Source: DASYQD01 sp963846495
GTDB lineage: Bacteria > Acidobacteriota > Thermoanaerobaculia > Multivoradales > JAIOJS01
Assembly: GCA_963846495.1 (NCBI GenBank)
Contig: CAWJWP010000036.1
Span: forward strand, 62,001-126,000
Length of the DNA stretch: 64,000 nucleotides
Direction: 5' to 3'
Part shown: positions 18,344 to 27,563 of the stretch, in pieces
How the letters are laid out: each line of letters begins with the position of its first letter
How positions within the stretch are numbered: position 1 is the first letter of the stretch
Translations under genes and position numbers: made by a program
Notes under the pieces: generated by a model
What the model was told of the DNA's origin: nothing
Seen by the model: the letters and a program-made list of their open reading frames with translations, nothing else
Databases searched by the model: none

Positions 18344-19813
18344 TCACTGCAGCGTCTCGGTCACCGGCGCGGGCGTTGGGGGCGCAGGCGCGGTCGCCGC
18401 CGCGCGCTCGCCGCCTGCCAGCCGGCGCGGCAGGAAGCGCAGGATGCGCCGGCGCAGGAACTCGGTCCAGCTCGGGCGGTCCTCGCCGGGATCGGGGCGC
18501 AGCGCGTGCTGCGCGTCGCGCTCGCGGTAAACGGCGATGCGGCGCGCCAGTTCCTCGGCCACTCCCTCGTCGCTCGCCAGCAGCTCGCCCATCGCCTGCG
18601 CGTCGACCTCCACCACCTCGGCGAGCGTCGCGGCGCGCACGGTCGCCGAGCGCGGCTCGCCGGTCAGGAAGCCGATCTCGCCGAAGAGGTCGCCGGCGGC
18701 GAGCCGCGCGCGCACCTCGCCGTCGCGCTCCGCCTGCGCCTCGCCGCGAGTGAGCACGTAGAGCGCGCGCGACGCCTCGCCCTGCACGACGATGCACTCG
18801 CCTGGCGCGAAGCGCAGCACCCGCGAGGCGGCGGCGAGCGTGTTGAGCGCCACCATCGGCAGCGCGGCGAGCACCGCCGACTGCGAGAGGCTGTCGGTCG
18901 AGGGCCCGGGCGGCTCCTCCTCGCGATACAGCCCGAGCTCGCGCGCGAGCGCCGTCGGCACCGCGGTGAGGAAGGTGTCGACCAAAGCGTCGACGTGCTC
19001 CGGGTCGCAGGTGAACAGCGACACCTCGTAGAGGTTGCCCTCCTCCTCGCTGCCGATCTCGCGCAGGCGGATCCACGGCTCGGGGTCGACCTCGACCCTG
19101 GGCAGCCGCTTCGCCAGCCGCAGCAGCACCTCCTTGATCGGCGCCGGCTCCCAGTTGCTCGGCAGCCGCAGCGTGGCGGTGGCCGCTACGCAGTGCGTGC
19201 CGCGGCCGGCCAGCACCACGCGGCTGCCGACCAGCTCGCTGTTGGGGAGCAGCACGCGGTGGCCGTCCTCCTGGCGCAGCACCACCGAGCGCCAGTTCAT
19301 CTCCTCCACCTCGCCGTAGAGCTCGTCGACCTCGATCCAGGCGCCGGGCACGATCAGCTTCTCGCGCGCGAGCGTGACGCCGGCGAAGAGCGTCCCCAGC
19401 GTTTCCTGCAGCGCCAGGCCGACGACGGCGCCGATCACCGCCGAGGTGGTGACGAGCGGCCCCACCTCGAGGCCGAGCGTCAGCTTGAGCACTACTGCAA
19501 CGACCGCGAGGTGGATGAAGAGCCCTACCAAGTCGCGCAAGAGGCGCGGGCTCTTGACGCCGCCGCGCCGGCCGAGCACGCCGTCGAAGACGATCGCCAG
19601 CCCGACCTGCACGAAGAGGAAGCCGAGGGCGAGGAACCCCGCCACCGGTGCGTACTGCGCCACCTCCGCGTCGTCGGTGACGCGCGGCAGCAGCATGCTG
19701 GCGACGCCGACGAGCGTCGCCACCGCCAGGCTGCCGCGCAGCCGAGCGAACAGATGCCGGCCGGCGCCGGGCTCTCGCCTCGCGTCTCGCATGTCTCTGG
19801 TTCCGGCTGCCAT
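18344..19813 (-). CDS. MscS-family channel with C-terminal cyclic-nucleotide-binding domain
   Basis: The product is 489 residues, intact, and first in the operon. About four transmembrane helices precede the MscS pore and beta-domain signature (AVIGAVVGLALQETLGTLFAG, then PGAWIEVDELYGEVEEMNW and LLPNSELVGSRVV). The C-terminal third is a cNMP-binding fold: LRFAPGECIVVQGEASRALYV, then the phosphate-binding cassette GDLFGEIGFLTGEPRSATVR with the Glu and Arg that hold cyclic phosphate and ribose. A polar Pro-rich tail ends the protein. Relatives are the bacterial cyclic-nucleotide-gated (bCNG) subgroup of MscS, reported to be controlled by cAMP rather than tension. Being encoded with its own adenylate cyclase makes it the probable effector of that cyclase. 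ATG 19813 is chosen as the first in-frame start; no clear Shine-Dalgarno site is seen. Confidence 0.85.
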   Translation of the reverse strand: MAAGTRDMRDARREPGAGRHLFARLRGSLAVATLVGVASMLLPRVTDDAEVAQYAPVAGFLALGFLFVQVGLAIVFDGVLGRRGGVKSPRLLRDLVGLFIHLAVVAVVLKLTLGLEVGPLVTTSAVIGAVVGLALQETLGTLFAGVTLAREKLIVPGAWIEVDELYGEVEEMNWRSVVLRQEDGHRVLLPNSELVGSRVVLAGRGTHCVAATATLRLPSNWEPAPIKEVLLRLAKRLPRVEVDPEPWIRLREIGSEEEGNLYEVSLFTCDPEHVDALVDTFLTAVPTALARELGLYREEEPPGPSTDSLSQSAVLAALPMVALNTLAAASRVLRFAPGECIVVQGEASRALYVLTRGEAQAERDGEVRARLAAGDLFGEIGFLTGEPRSATVRAATLAEVVEVDAQAMGELLASDEGVAEELARRIAVYRERDAQHALRPDPGEDRPSWTEFLRRRILRFLPRRLAGGERAAATAPAPPTPAPVTETLQ

Positions 19814-19990
19814 TACGGTACACCATCGACAGCAGCGAGTTGATGCGCGCCCGATGGGGGTGCGCGAAGCGGCCCGCGGCCGTCGTCCCGTCGCTGCTGG
19901 ATTCAGCGCAGAAACGGCGGCCGAGCGGTCACGGGCGGCCGCGCGCGCGGCTGTCGAAGCCCGCGACGTGAGCGGTGCCGGGCTACGTCG

Positions 19991-21654
19991 CTACGGCGCC
20001 GACCAGCCGGGGCCGGGCCGGAAGTAGGCGGTGAGGCGGCCGCGGCGCGCGCGATCGGGGGAGCCGTTGGCGAAGACGCCCCACACCACGGTGCGTTCTC
20101 CGCGCTCGATCAGCGGGTGCCCCTCCCACTGCGCGCCGCCGATCTGGCACGGCTGGCCGGCGATGCAGTCGCCGCCGCCCCAGCCGTCGATCGCCTCATA
20201 GCGGTAGCCGACGAAACGCGCATCCGACGGCAGCACGATGGCCACCACGCCGCAGCTGCGCGGCGAGCCGGCCGGCATCGGCACCGCGACCGGTCCCGCG
20301 TAGCCGCGTTCGGCAGCGCTCGGCGCCGACCGCGCCAGCGCCTGCAGCGCGGGACGCACCGCGCCGGCGACGGGGACGCACTCGGCGAGCGAGCCGGGCG
20401 CAGCGCTCGCTTCGCCGGAAGCCGCCCACTCGCCGTTGCCGCACTCCGGGCAGGTGCCGGCGGACGCGGAGCGAAGGACGTCGAACGATGGTGCTTCCGA
20501 TGCCGGAGGCGCCGGGGCCGCGGGTTGTGCGGGAGCTGAAGCCGGAGTGGGTGCCGGCGGTGGCGCCGCTGCCGGCGCTGGAGCCGGAGCGGGTGGTGGC
20601 GGCGGCGTGGCCGCGGGCGAGGAGGGCGGCCGCGAAGGCGCAGCAGGCGGAGCCGGCGTGCTCGCGGGAGGTGGAGCGGGCGCCGCTGTCGCCGGCGGCG
20701 GAGCGGCTACCGGCGCGGGCGCCGGTGCAGGAGTTGCCGCTGGCGCCGGAGGTGCCGGCGTCGGCGCGGCAGGTGCCGGTGGGCTCGCTGGCGACGGAGC
20801 AGGCGCCGGTGCGGCGCTCGGGCTCGGCGTCGGCCGCGGCGCAGGTGGAGCAACGGTCGCGCTCGGCGTCGGACGCGCGGCGGGCGCGGGCGTGGTCGCG
20901 GGGACGGACGGAGCCGCAGGAGCCGGCGGAGCGGGCGCAGGCGTCGCTTGCACGGTCGGGCGCGGCGCGGCGGGCGGAGCAGGAGTGGGCACCGGTTGCG
21001 GCTGCGCCGAAGCCGGCGCCGCGGGCGTGGACGCGGGCGCGGGCGGCGCCGGGGCGGACGGCGGCTGCACTGCAGGTGGCGCGCTCGCCGGCGACGGCGC
21101 GGCGACAGGTGGCACCACCGGAACGACGGGCGCGACGGGTGCCGGCGCAGAAGCCGCCGGAGCCGCCGGGCGCGCGGCGACCGCAGGCGCCGACGGTACC
21201 GCCGGCGCGGCCGGCGGCATGCTCTTCACCTTGAAGAACTCCACCCGCAGCGGCGACCACGAGGTGCCGGTCGACACCTGCGCCGAGAAGGTGCTCTTCG
21301 CCGCCTTGCCGGCGCGCGTGTCGACGTAGGCGGTGAACAGCATCGCCTGCGGATGGCTCACCTCGACGTACCAACTCCCTTCCGCGAGGTGACCGACGAC
21401 CGCCTGCCCCTTGGCGTCGGTCTGGAGCGGCGCCGGCCCCACCGGCGGCTGCACGTCGGTGAAGCGGACCGTGACGTGCGCGCCCGGCACCGGCTTGCCC
21501 GACTGGTCCTTGACCGTGACGCCGATGGCGGACGGTCCGTCCCACGCGTTGGCCGTAGCCGGCGGTTGGGCGCAGAGCGGCGCGGCGCAAACGAGCAGCG
21601 CGGCCGTCAGTGAGCGTCGGCAGCGAGCGCGGAAGCGTTGGCGGTTCGAAGCAC
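19991..21654 (-). CDS. Secreted protein with Pro/Ala-rich linker and Cys-containing C-terminal domain, frameshifted near the start
   Basis: GTG 21654 is preceded by GGGAGG at ideal spacing, but the frame must change near 21620 to reach the signal-peptide core LTAALLVCAAPLCAQ. A beta-sandwich-like domain follows (SAIGVTVKDQSGKPVPGAHV, then QTDAKGQAVVGHLAEGSWYVEV), resembling carboxypeptidase-regulatory/CNA-B folds. About 220 residues of almost pure Pro, Ala, Ser and Thr then form an extended linker. The C-terminal domain has paired Cys (GTCPECGNG, GGDCIAGQPCQIG) and many Trp/Tyr, ending at the TAG at 19991. It is probably exported and spans the periplasm or wall. No family name is offered. It sits between two minus-strand operons and may be transcribed with either. 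Confidence 0.6.
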
Positions 21655-21720
21655 GGCGTTCCTCCCTGCCGGCCGCGGCGTGTTCGGGCTCGACATGAGA
21701 TTACTGCACGCGCTCGGCGG

Positions 21721-24700
21721 CTAGCCTCGTCCCGGCAACGGCGCCTGCTCCCTCGCGGCAGCGTCGACGATCTCTTGAAGCCCGGCCGGGTTGACGACGA
21801 ACGGAGGCACCATCTCGCGGCCGCGGTCCTGCCAGTACACGTGGACGAGCCAGGGGCGGCTCATGTGCACGGCGATCGCCGGATAGAGCTCGTTGCGCAG
21901 CTTGCTCGGCAGCTCCGGCTCCATCTCGACGGCGATCACCTGCCGCTCGGTCGGCGCGATCAGCGGCAGCGACGTCGTGCCGCGCTCACCGATGATCGCC
22001 TCGAGCTCGGTTGCGGTGGCGATCAACGCGCCGATGCCCGGCGTCGGCATCCAGGTCACGAGCTTCTCGGAGATGTTGCGGCGAATCACCACCAGGGTGG
22101 TCGTCGGCGGCTCGCCGCCGAACAGCGCGCCGCTCGCGGCGAGCGCCTGCACGCGCGTCCACTCCGCAGCATGAAGGTTCGACGCTTGGTCAGGCGGTGG
22201 CGCTTGCAGCCATTTCCGCGCCGCCTCGTACCCGAGCATCACGCGGTGGAACCCGAGGGCATGCATGGCGAACGGACGCAGCCAGGAGGGCGCAGATGGC
22301 GTCTCCTCCGCCCCCGGCGCGGTCGCCGCGAGCACCCGCACCCAATCGGCGATGGTCATCTCGCGCGGGTCGAAGCGCAGGAGATGAGAAGGTCCCCGTT
22401 GGGCGGCCGCGGCGAGGAGCTCGACTACCTCGGGCGCGCCCGGCTGCCCGGTGGTCACCCAGCGATCGAGCCGCTCGAATAGGTGGCCCCAGGCATGGTC
22501 CTCGGCGAAATCGATGAGGGGCTGTCCCTGCTGGACCGGGCGCTCGGCCTCCTCGATTGCTGCGCGCAGGGTACGAGTGTAGAGGATCAGGTCGGCTTCG
22601 GTTTGGACCGCGACCTCTCCGGGTGCGACGTCGAGTCCGAACGCCTCTTTGACCTGCTCGCTGACGTTCTCGAGCGACTTGGTGACGGCTTCCTCGTCGC
22701 GCTGTGCGAAGGCGTGCGCCCGAGAAATTGCAGCGAGACCGCGAGCGAGGCGTGGCCGCCGCGACGTGCTGGTGCCACGGCCGACGAATGCCGCGCAGGA
22801 GAGCGCCCGGGCGATGCGCTGCGCATTGCGCGTCAACAGGTCGCGGAACTGAGCGACCAGCAGCTCATCCTCCTTCTGCGAGGAGTAGCCGGCTCCGCGA
22901 CGATCGGCGGCGCGCAATCGGCTGCCAGCACCGCCCACGACGGACCACGCGGGCGAAGGCGAGATGACGGCGAACGGGCTAGCGAGCGTGCCCAGATTCA
23001 CCGGCACCAGCTCCTTGGCCAGCATCGCCTCCTCATCTTCATTCGCGTCTGGCTGTACCCCTTCGACCGCGGTCCGGAAGCTAGCGATGAACCGGATGTT
23101 GTCGATGACTTGCAAGTCGACAGCTGTTTGCCGATCCTGCTTTTCGGGCTGCTCCCCACCCACGCTCTCTTTGGCAGCGCTGGCGCGCGGCGCCGTTCCT
23201 TCGCGTCGCCCGACCGTACGCGTCATGGCGCTCACCGCGTCGTAGCGGAAGCGGTACTCCCAACGATCCGGGTCGACGCGTACGAGCACCGAATCCGGCA
23301 CCATCGCGTCGGAGCCGCGCAGCAGCAGCAAATCCCAGAAGCTGCCCTCCACCTTCGCCAGCTCCGGCGGCACGCGCCGCTTGTTCCATCGATCGCGCTC
23401 GTCGCGCCGCCAGTCGGGCGAAGTCCCCGTCCCCGTCGAGACCGAACCGACCGGCAGCGTCGGGGCCGCGCCCGGCGGCGCCGCCGGGCGATCGCTGAGG
23501 AAGTCGGCCAGCAGCCCGACCTGCTCGTAGAGGAACTCGCTGTTGCTCGCCACCCCGCGGCTGGGCGGCGCGCCCTCGGCGCTGGCGCCCGCCGACCGCT
23601 CCTCGTCGCGACCAGTGCGCCCTTCGAGGTAGGCCACGAAGTCGTGGAAGCACTGCGGTGGCTTCGGCTTGCCCTCGGCGTCCACCGGCCAGTGGTCCTT
23701 CGGCGTCAGCTCCACCGACTCTTCGTTGGCGAGCCATTGCCGGGTGAGGTAGTACATGGCGTCGTTGAGCAGCCGCCGCAGGTCGGGGCGGTCGGCGAGG
23801 ACCTGCTGCACCAGCGCGTCGGCCACCCGCAGCTCGATCGCCACCTGCATCGTCGCCTCGATGCGGTTGCGCTGCGAGGAGACGACCTGCTTGAGGTCGG
23901 CAGTGATCACGTCACCGTCACCGCGCAGCGCCGCGATCTCGCGCTGCAGGTCGACCATGTGCAGCTGCGAGCGGTGGCGCAGCACCCAGCGCAGCAGCGT
24001 GCAGGCGTTCGCCTCGTCGCTCTCCTGCTCCGAGAGTCCCGCCGTCCCGGCGGGCGTCGCCGGCAGCGGATCGGGGATGCGCCGGCGCAGGTAACGCTCG
24101 AAGTCCTCGGGCGAGAAGACGACGAAGAGATGGTGCGTGTAGTAGGTGTACTCGATCGGGTAGGGCCGCCCGGCGCCGGTCGACTGCATCTCCTCGAAGT
24201 AGCTGCGGTTGGCGAGGAAGCAGAAGAAGGCGTTCTCCGACACCAGCTTCTTCAGGTGCTTGACCATGGAGAGGATGCGCTTCGACAGGCCCTCGACCTT
24301 GTCGAGCTCGTCGACGACGAACACCGGCGCCAGCCCGGCCGCGCGCAGGCGGTCGATGAGCAGCGGCAGCACGCGGTCGAGCGTCGCCACCGTGAGGTCG
24401 GGGATGAAGCTCTCGGCGCGCTCCGCCGTGCGGTCGCGCTTGCGGGTCTTCGTCACCTTGAAGACGAGGCCCGAGGCGAGCGCCGTGACGATGCCGGCCA
24501 CCACCGCGGTGAAGCCGCTCGTGCCGGCCGCCGCGGCGCCGACGCCGGCGAGGCCGCCCGTGAGCAGCGACACGATCGGCACCACCAGCTCCTTGGCGCC
24601 GAGCTCGAAGCCGGAGTCACGCTGTTCGCTCTGACTGCGCTTGTCCCCCTGCGTGTCGGTGCGCGAGACGGCTCCCGAGATGCGCCGGAAGGCCTCGACG

Positions 24701-25509
24701 ACGCCGGAGAGCGCCACCAGCTCGCGTACGCCCTGGCCGTGGACGCTCGGCAGGTCCCAGCGCAGGCCCGGCGGCAGCGCGCCCGGCGGGATGCCGCGCA
24801 CGTGCGGCGCGTACCCTTCACGGAAGAGCACGCCGCCCGACACCGACTCGATGCGCGCCCACAGCTCGTGGAGGCGCTGCGGCGTCGGTCCCTCGTGGAG
24901 CTCGATCTCGAGCCGCGCCGCCAGCGCGCCGAGCTCGCGGTCGGACGGCAGCGCGCGCAGCAGCCGGTCGAGGTCGGCCAGCGTGGGATAAGGCACGTCG
25001 GGGGCCGCGATCTTGTCCTTCGCGTGCAGCTCTTCGAGGCGCTGCCGCGCGCTCGCTTCTTGATAACGCAGGTAGGCGAGGGTGCCGGCGCGCTCGTAGT
25101 AGCGCTGCACGAACTCCTTGGTCACCGCGCGGTGGAGGCCGAGGGTGATCTGCTCGAGCGCGATCTGCGCCTCGGACTTCTCGCCTGCCGCGGCGGCACG
25201 TTTTGGCTTCGCCGACGGGAACAGGCTCGGGCCGTGCAGCGCGATGAACAGCGGACGCAGGAACTCCGCCTTGTTCTCGCAGTCGCGCCACACGTCGAGG
25301 AACGCCTTGTGGACGAGCGTCGTCTTGCCGGCGCCGCGGTGGCCGGCGATCAGGAACGAGCGGCCGGCGATGTTGCCCTCGCAGTAACGCCGCAGCTCCT
25401 GCTTGAGGACCCGCGTCGCCTCCGCTTCGACGAGGAGGAGCGTGCCCCCGCCCGGTCGCAGCGACCGCTCGCTGAGGGGCTCGGGGCTGTCCTCGATGCG
25501 GATCGCCAT
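21721..25509 (-). CDS. Giant P-loop NTPase (KAP/STAND-like) with internal transmembrane hairpin
   Basis: The product is 1262 residues in a single uninterrupted frame. ATG 25509 follows the upstream gene's stop by ten bases. Walker A is GHRGAGKTT (residues 56-64) and Walker B is APVFVVDELDKV (D400/E401). Between them, at about residues 309-349, are two hydrophobic stretches (VVPIVSLLTGGLAGVG and TAVVAGIVTALASGLVF) joined by a short turn. A membrane hairpin inserted in the NTPase domain is a hallmark of KAP-family P-loop NTPases. After the NTPase come a long helical region and a C-terminal half (about residue 620 onward) with no recognisable motif. KAP and STAND proteins act as signalling or defence switches at the membrane. 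The partner and effector here are unknown. Confidence 0.7.
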   Translation of the reverse strand: MAIRIEDSPEPLSERSLRPGGGTLLLVEAEATRVLKQELRRYCEGNIAGRSFLIAGHRGAGKTTLVHKAFLDVWRDCENKAEFLRPLFIALHGPSLFPSAKPKRAAAAGEKSEAQIALEQITLGLHRAVTKEFVQRYYERAGTLAYLRYQEASARQRLEELHAKDKIAAPDVPYPTLADLDRLLRALPSDRELGALAARLEIELHEGPTPQRLHELWARIESVSGGVLFREGYAPHVRGIPPGALPPGLRWDLPSVHGQGVRELVALSGVVEAFRRISGAVSRTDTQGDKRSQSEQRDSGFELGAKELVVPIVSLLTGGLAGVGAAAAGTSGFTAVVAGIVTALASGLVFKVTKTRKRDRTAERAESFIPDLTVATLDRVLPLLIDRLRAAGLAPVFVVDELDKVEGLSKRILSMVKHLKKLVSENAFFCFLANRSYFEEMQSTGAGRPYPIEYTYYTHHLFVVFSPEDFERYLRRRIPDPLPATPAGTAGLSEQESDEANACTLLRWVLRHRSQLHMVDLQREIAALRGDGDVITADLKQVVSSQRNRIEATMQVAIELRVADALVQQVLADRPDLRRLLNDAMYYLTRQWLANEESVELTPKDHWPVDAEGKPKPPQCFHDFVAYLEGRTGRDEERSAGASAEGAPPSRGVASNSEFLYEQVGLLADFLSDRPAAPPGAAPTLPVGSVSTGTGTSPDWRRDERDRWNKRRVPPELAKVEGSFWDLLLLRGSDAMVPDSVLVRVDPDRWEYRFRYDAVSAMTRTVGRREGTAPRASAAKESVGGEQPEKQDRQTAVDLQVIDNIRFIASFRTAVEGVQPDANEDEEAMLAKELVPVNLGTLASPFAVISPSPAWSVVGGAGSRLRAADRRGAGYSSQKEDELLVAQFRDLLTRNAQRIARALSCAAFVGRGTSTSRRPRLARGLAAISRAHAFAQRDEEAVTKSLENVSEQVKEAFGLDVAPGEVAVQTEADLILYTRTLRAAIEEAERPVQQGQPLIDFAEDHAWGHLFERLDRWVTTGQPGAPEVVELLAAAAQRGPSHLLRFDPREMTIADWVRVLAATAPGAEETPSAPSWLRPFAMHALGFHRVMLGYEAARKWLQAPPPDQASNLHAAEWTRVQALAASGALFGGEPPTTTLVVIRRNISEKLVTWMPTPGIGALIATATELEAIIGERGTTSLPLIAPTERQVIAVEMEPELPSKLRNELYPAIAVHMSRPWLVHVYWQDRGREMVPPFVVNPAGLQEIVDAAAREQAPLPGRG

Positions 25510-25519
25510 CGCCGCGCCG

Positions 25520-26242
25520 CTACTTCCCCGCCGAGCCGCCCGAGCCCGCCTTGCCACCCTTGTCGCCGGCGCCCGCGCCCTTCTCACCCGCCGGCGCATC
25601 GCTGGCGCTCTTCTTCGCCGCCTCGAGATCCGACTGCCCCCAGTCGAGCGCCGAGCGCACGATCGTGCCGCCGAGCCCCGCGGTGGCGATCGCCAGCACC
25701 AGCGCGGCGACGAGCAGCGCGAGCGCCGGTGAGACGTCCCAGCCGCTCTCGCCGCCGCCGAAGCCGCCCCAGTGGCTGCGGGCGCCGATCGTCAGCCGCC
25801 GATCGAGCTCGCGAAGGAAGCGCAACAGGATGCGATAGGTCGCGTAGGCGAAGGCCGCGACGACTCCAACCAGGACCAGAAAGACCAGCGCTCTGGCCGC
25901 CGTGGCCATGAGCAGCGCGAAGGCGCCGGCGATTGCATCGACGAGCGATACCGCATCGCTACCTGCCGAGGTGCCGGAAGCATCGTCCGCCGTGACCTGA
26001 GGGCTGGCCGTGGGAGAGGGAGCGGGTGTGGTGACGGTTGGCGACGCCGCGGCCTGCGCCGGCGATGCCTCGGCAGTGGCCGCCGGTGTCGGAACGGTCG
26101 CGGCGGCTGTGGGCGTCGCGGCGGCCGGCGCCGGAGTGGGAGTGGGAGGGGAAGCGACGTTCTGCGCTGCGAGCTCGCCGGCCGCGATACTCGACAGAAG
26201 CACCGCCCAAAGGACACAGCGCGCGAGTCGCCAGCGCCGCAT
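25520..26242 (-). CDS. Small membrane protein coupled to the P-loop NTPase
   Basis: The product has 240 residues. ATG 26242 is chosen because AGGAGG lies seven bases upstream. A signal-like helix (CVLWAVLLSSIAAGELAAQ) is followed by about 90 residues rich in Pro, Thr and Ala. Two transmembrane helices come next (ALVFLVLVGVVAAFAYATY and ALALLVAALVLAIATAGLGG) with a basic cytoplasmic loop between them (RFLRELDRRLTIGARSHWGG). The C-terminus is Gly/Lys-rich and disordered. The stop lies ten bases before the NTPase start, so the two are almost certainly co-translated. A role as membrane anchor or sensor for the NTPase is inferred. No homologous family is recognised. Confidence 0.6.
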   Translation of the reverse strand: MRRWRLARCVLWAVLLSSIAAGELAAQNVASPPTPTPAPAAATPTAAATVPTPAATAEASPAQAAASPTVTTPAPSPTASPQVTADDASGTSAGSDAVSLVDAIAGAFALLMATAARALVFLVLVGVVAAFAYATYRILLRFLRELDRRLTIGARSHWGGFGGGESGWDVSPALALLVAALVLAIATAGLGGTIVRSALDWGQSDLEAAKKSASDAPAGEKGAGAGDKGGKAGSGGSAGK

Positions 26243-26396
26243 GGCCCACCCTCCTCGAACGGGACGTCTGCGCCCGATTCTACGAGCGAGCAGGCCGATT
26301 CGGCGCCGCGGCGGCAGCAAACGCGGCTCGGGCTCGATGCGGCGTCGGTTGAATCGCGCTGCCGCGGCGAGTATGTTTTCGAGCACTGGAGGCCTC

Positions 26397-27563
26397 GTGA
26401 ACCACTGGCTGGAAAGCGCGGAAGTGCTTTCGCGCCTCGCCGAGCTCGCGGCCGGCGGCCGGCCGGCGGCGCTCGCCACGGTGGTGCGCATCGTCGGCTC
26501 CTCCTACCGCCGGCCCGGCGCCAAGCTGCTCGTCGTGCCCGACGGCGACGGGCTCGGCAGCGTCAGCGGCGGCTGTCTCGAAGCCGACGTTCGCGAGACG
26601 GCGCGCCAGGTCCTCGCCACCGGCACGCCGCGCCTCCTCCACTACGACACCGCCGGCGAGGAGGAAGTGTTCGGTCTCGGCCTCGGCTGCCGCGGCACGA
26701 TCGAGATCTTCGTGCAGCCGGCGACGAGCGGAGCGTTGCGCGAGGTGGCGGAGCCGTGGCGCGTGGCGCTCGCCGGCGACGAGCCGTTCGCCGTCGCCAC
26801 CGTAATCGCGGGCGCCGGGGGCGTCGGCCGCACGCTGCTCGTGACGCGCGAGCCGGGCGCGGCCGTCGCGGGCGGCGACGAGGCCGCTGACGCCAAAGCC
26901 GACATCACCTCCATCGTCGAAGCCGCGCACGAACGAGGCGCGGGCGCCGACGCAGCTGGCGAGACCGACTTGATCTCCATCCTCGAAGCGGCGCGCGAAT
27001 GCATCGCATCCGGCCGCTCGGCCTGCGAGGAGATCGCGGGGCGGCTCGTCTTCGTCGAGGTCCTCCAGCCCCCGCCGAACCTCGTCGTCTGCGGCGCCGG
27101 CGACGACGCCCTGCCGCTCGTCGAGCGCGCCGCCGACGTCGGCTTCCGCGTCACCGTCGCCGACCATCGCGAGGGGCTGCTGCGGCGATCGCGCTTCCCG
27201 CGCGCCGCCGCGCTCCTCCTCGCGCGCGCCGAAGACGCGGCGGTCGAGCTGCCGCCGCCCGCGCGCAGCCTCGCCGTCGTGATGACCCACGCGTTCCGGC
27301 AGGACCGCGAGTGGGTGCGCCGCCTCCTCGCCGACGGCGTGCCGTACGTCGGCCTCCTTGGCTCTCGCGACCGCGGCGAGAAGATCCGACGCGCCGTCGG
27401 TGCGGACGCCGACCCACGCCTCTACCATCCTGTTGGGCTCGACGTCGGCGCCGACGGGCCGCGGCAAGTGGCGATCAGCATCGTCGCCGAGCTGCTCGCG
27501 GTCGTCGCCGGGCGCGTGCCGCGCCACCTCACGCAGCGCGCGGAGGCGATCCATGTCGGATGA
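26397..27563 (+). CDS. xdhC: XdhC/CoxI family molybdoenzyme maturation protein
   Basis: The product has 388 residues. GTG 26397 has TGGAGG four bases upstream. The N-terminal CoxI domain shows the signature ATVVRIVGSSYRRPGAKLLV and GSVSGGCLEADV. The C-terminal Rossmann domain (XdhC_C) begins LVVCGAGDDALPLVERAADV, with THAFRQDREWVRRLL and YVGLLGSRDR further on. XdhC proteins bind molybdenum cofactor and deliver its sulphurated form to xanthine-dehydrogenase/CO-dehydrogenase-type enzymes. Between the domains, at about residues 160-205, are two degenerate copies of DITSIVEAAHE/DLISILEAARE, longer than the usual linker. The gene overlaps mocA by 11 bases and heads a molybdo-hydroxylase maturation operon whose catalytic gene downstream is only a remnant. 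Confidence 0.88.
   Translation: MNHWLESAEVLSRLAELAAGGRPAALATVVRIVGSSYRRPGAKLLVVPDGDGLGSVSGGCLEADVRETARQVLATGTPRLLHYDTAGEEEVFGLGLGCRGTIEIFVQPATSGALREVAEPWRVALAGDEPFAVATVIAGAGGVGRTLLVTREPGAAVAGGDEAADAKADITSIVEAAHERGAGADAAGETDLISILEAARECIASGRSACEEIAGRLVFVEVLQPPPNLVVCGAGDDALPLVERAADVGFRVTVADHREGLLRRSRFPRAAALLLARAEDAAVELPPPARSLAVVMTHAFRQDREWVRRLLADGVPYVGLLGSRDRGEKIRRAVGADADPRLYHPVGLDVGADGPRQVAISIVAELLAVVAGRVPRHLTQRAEAIHVG

Noticed and set aside
20436..21329. Gly/Ala-rich plus-strand open frame (GAGAGVG-type repeats)
   Set aside because: It is the exact complement of the Pro/Ala linker of the minus-strand secreted protein.
22483..25911. 1142-codon plus-strand open frame opposite the P-loop NTPase
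   Set aside because: No recognisable motif, heavy in Arg, His, Leu and Asp as expected for the complement of a GC-rich gene; the minus strand carries clear Walker motifs.
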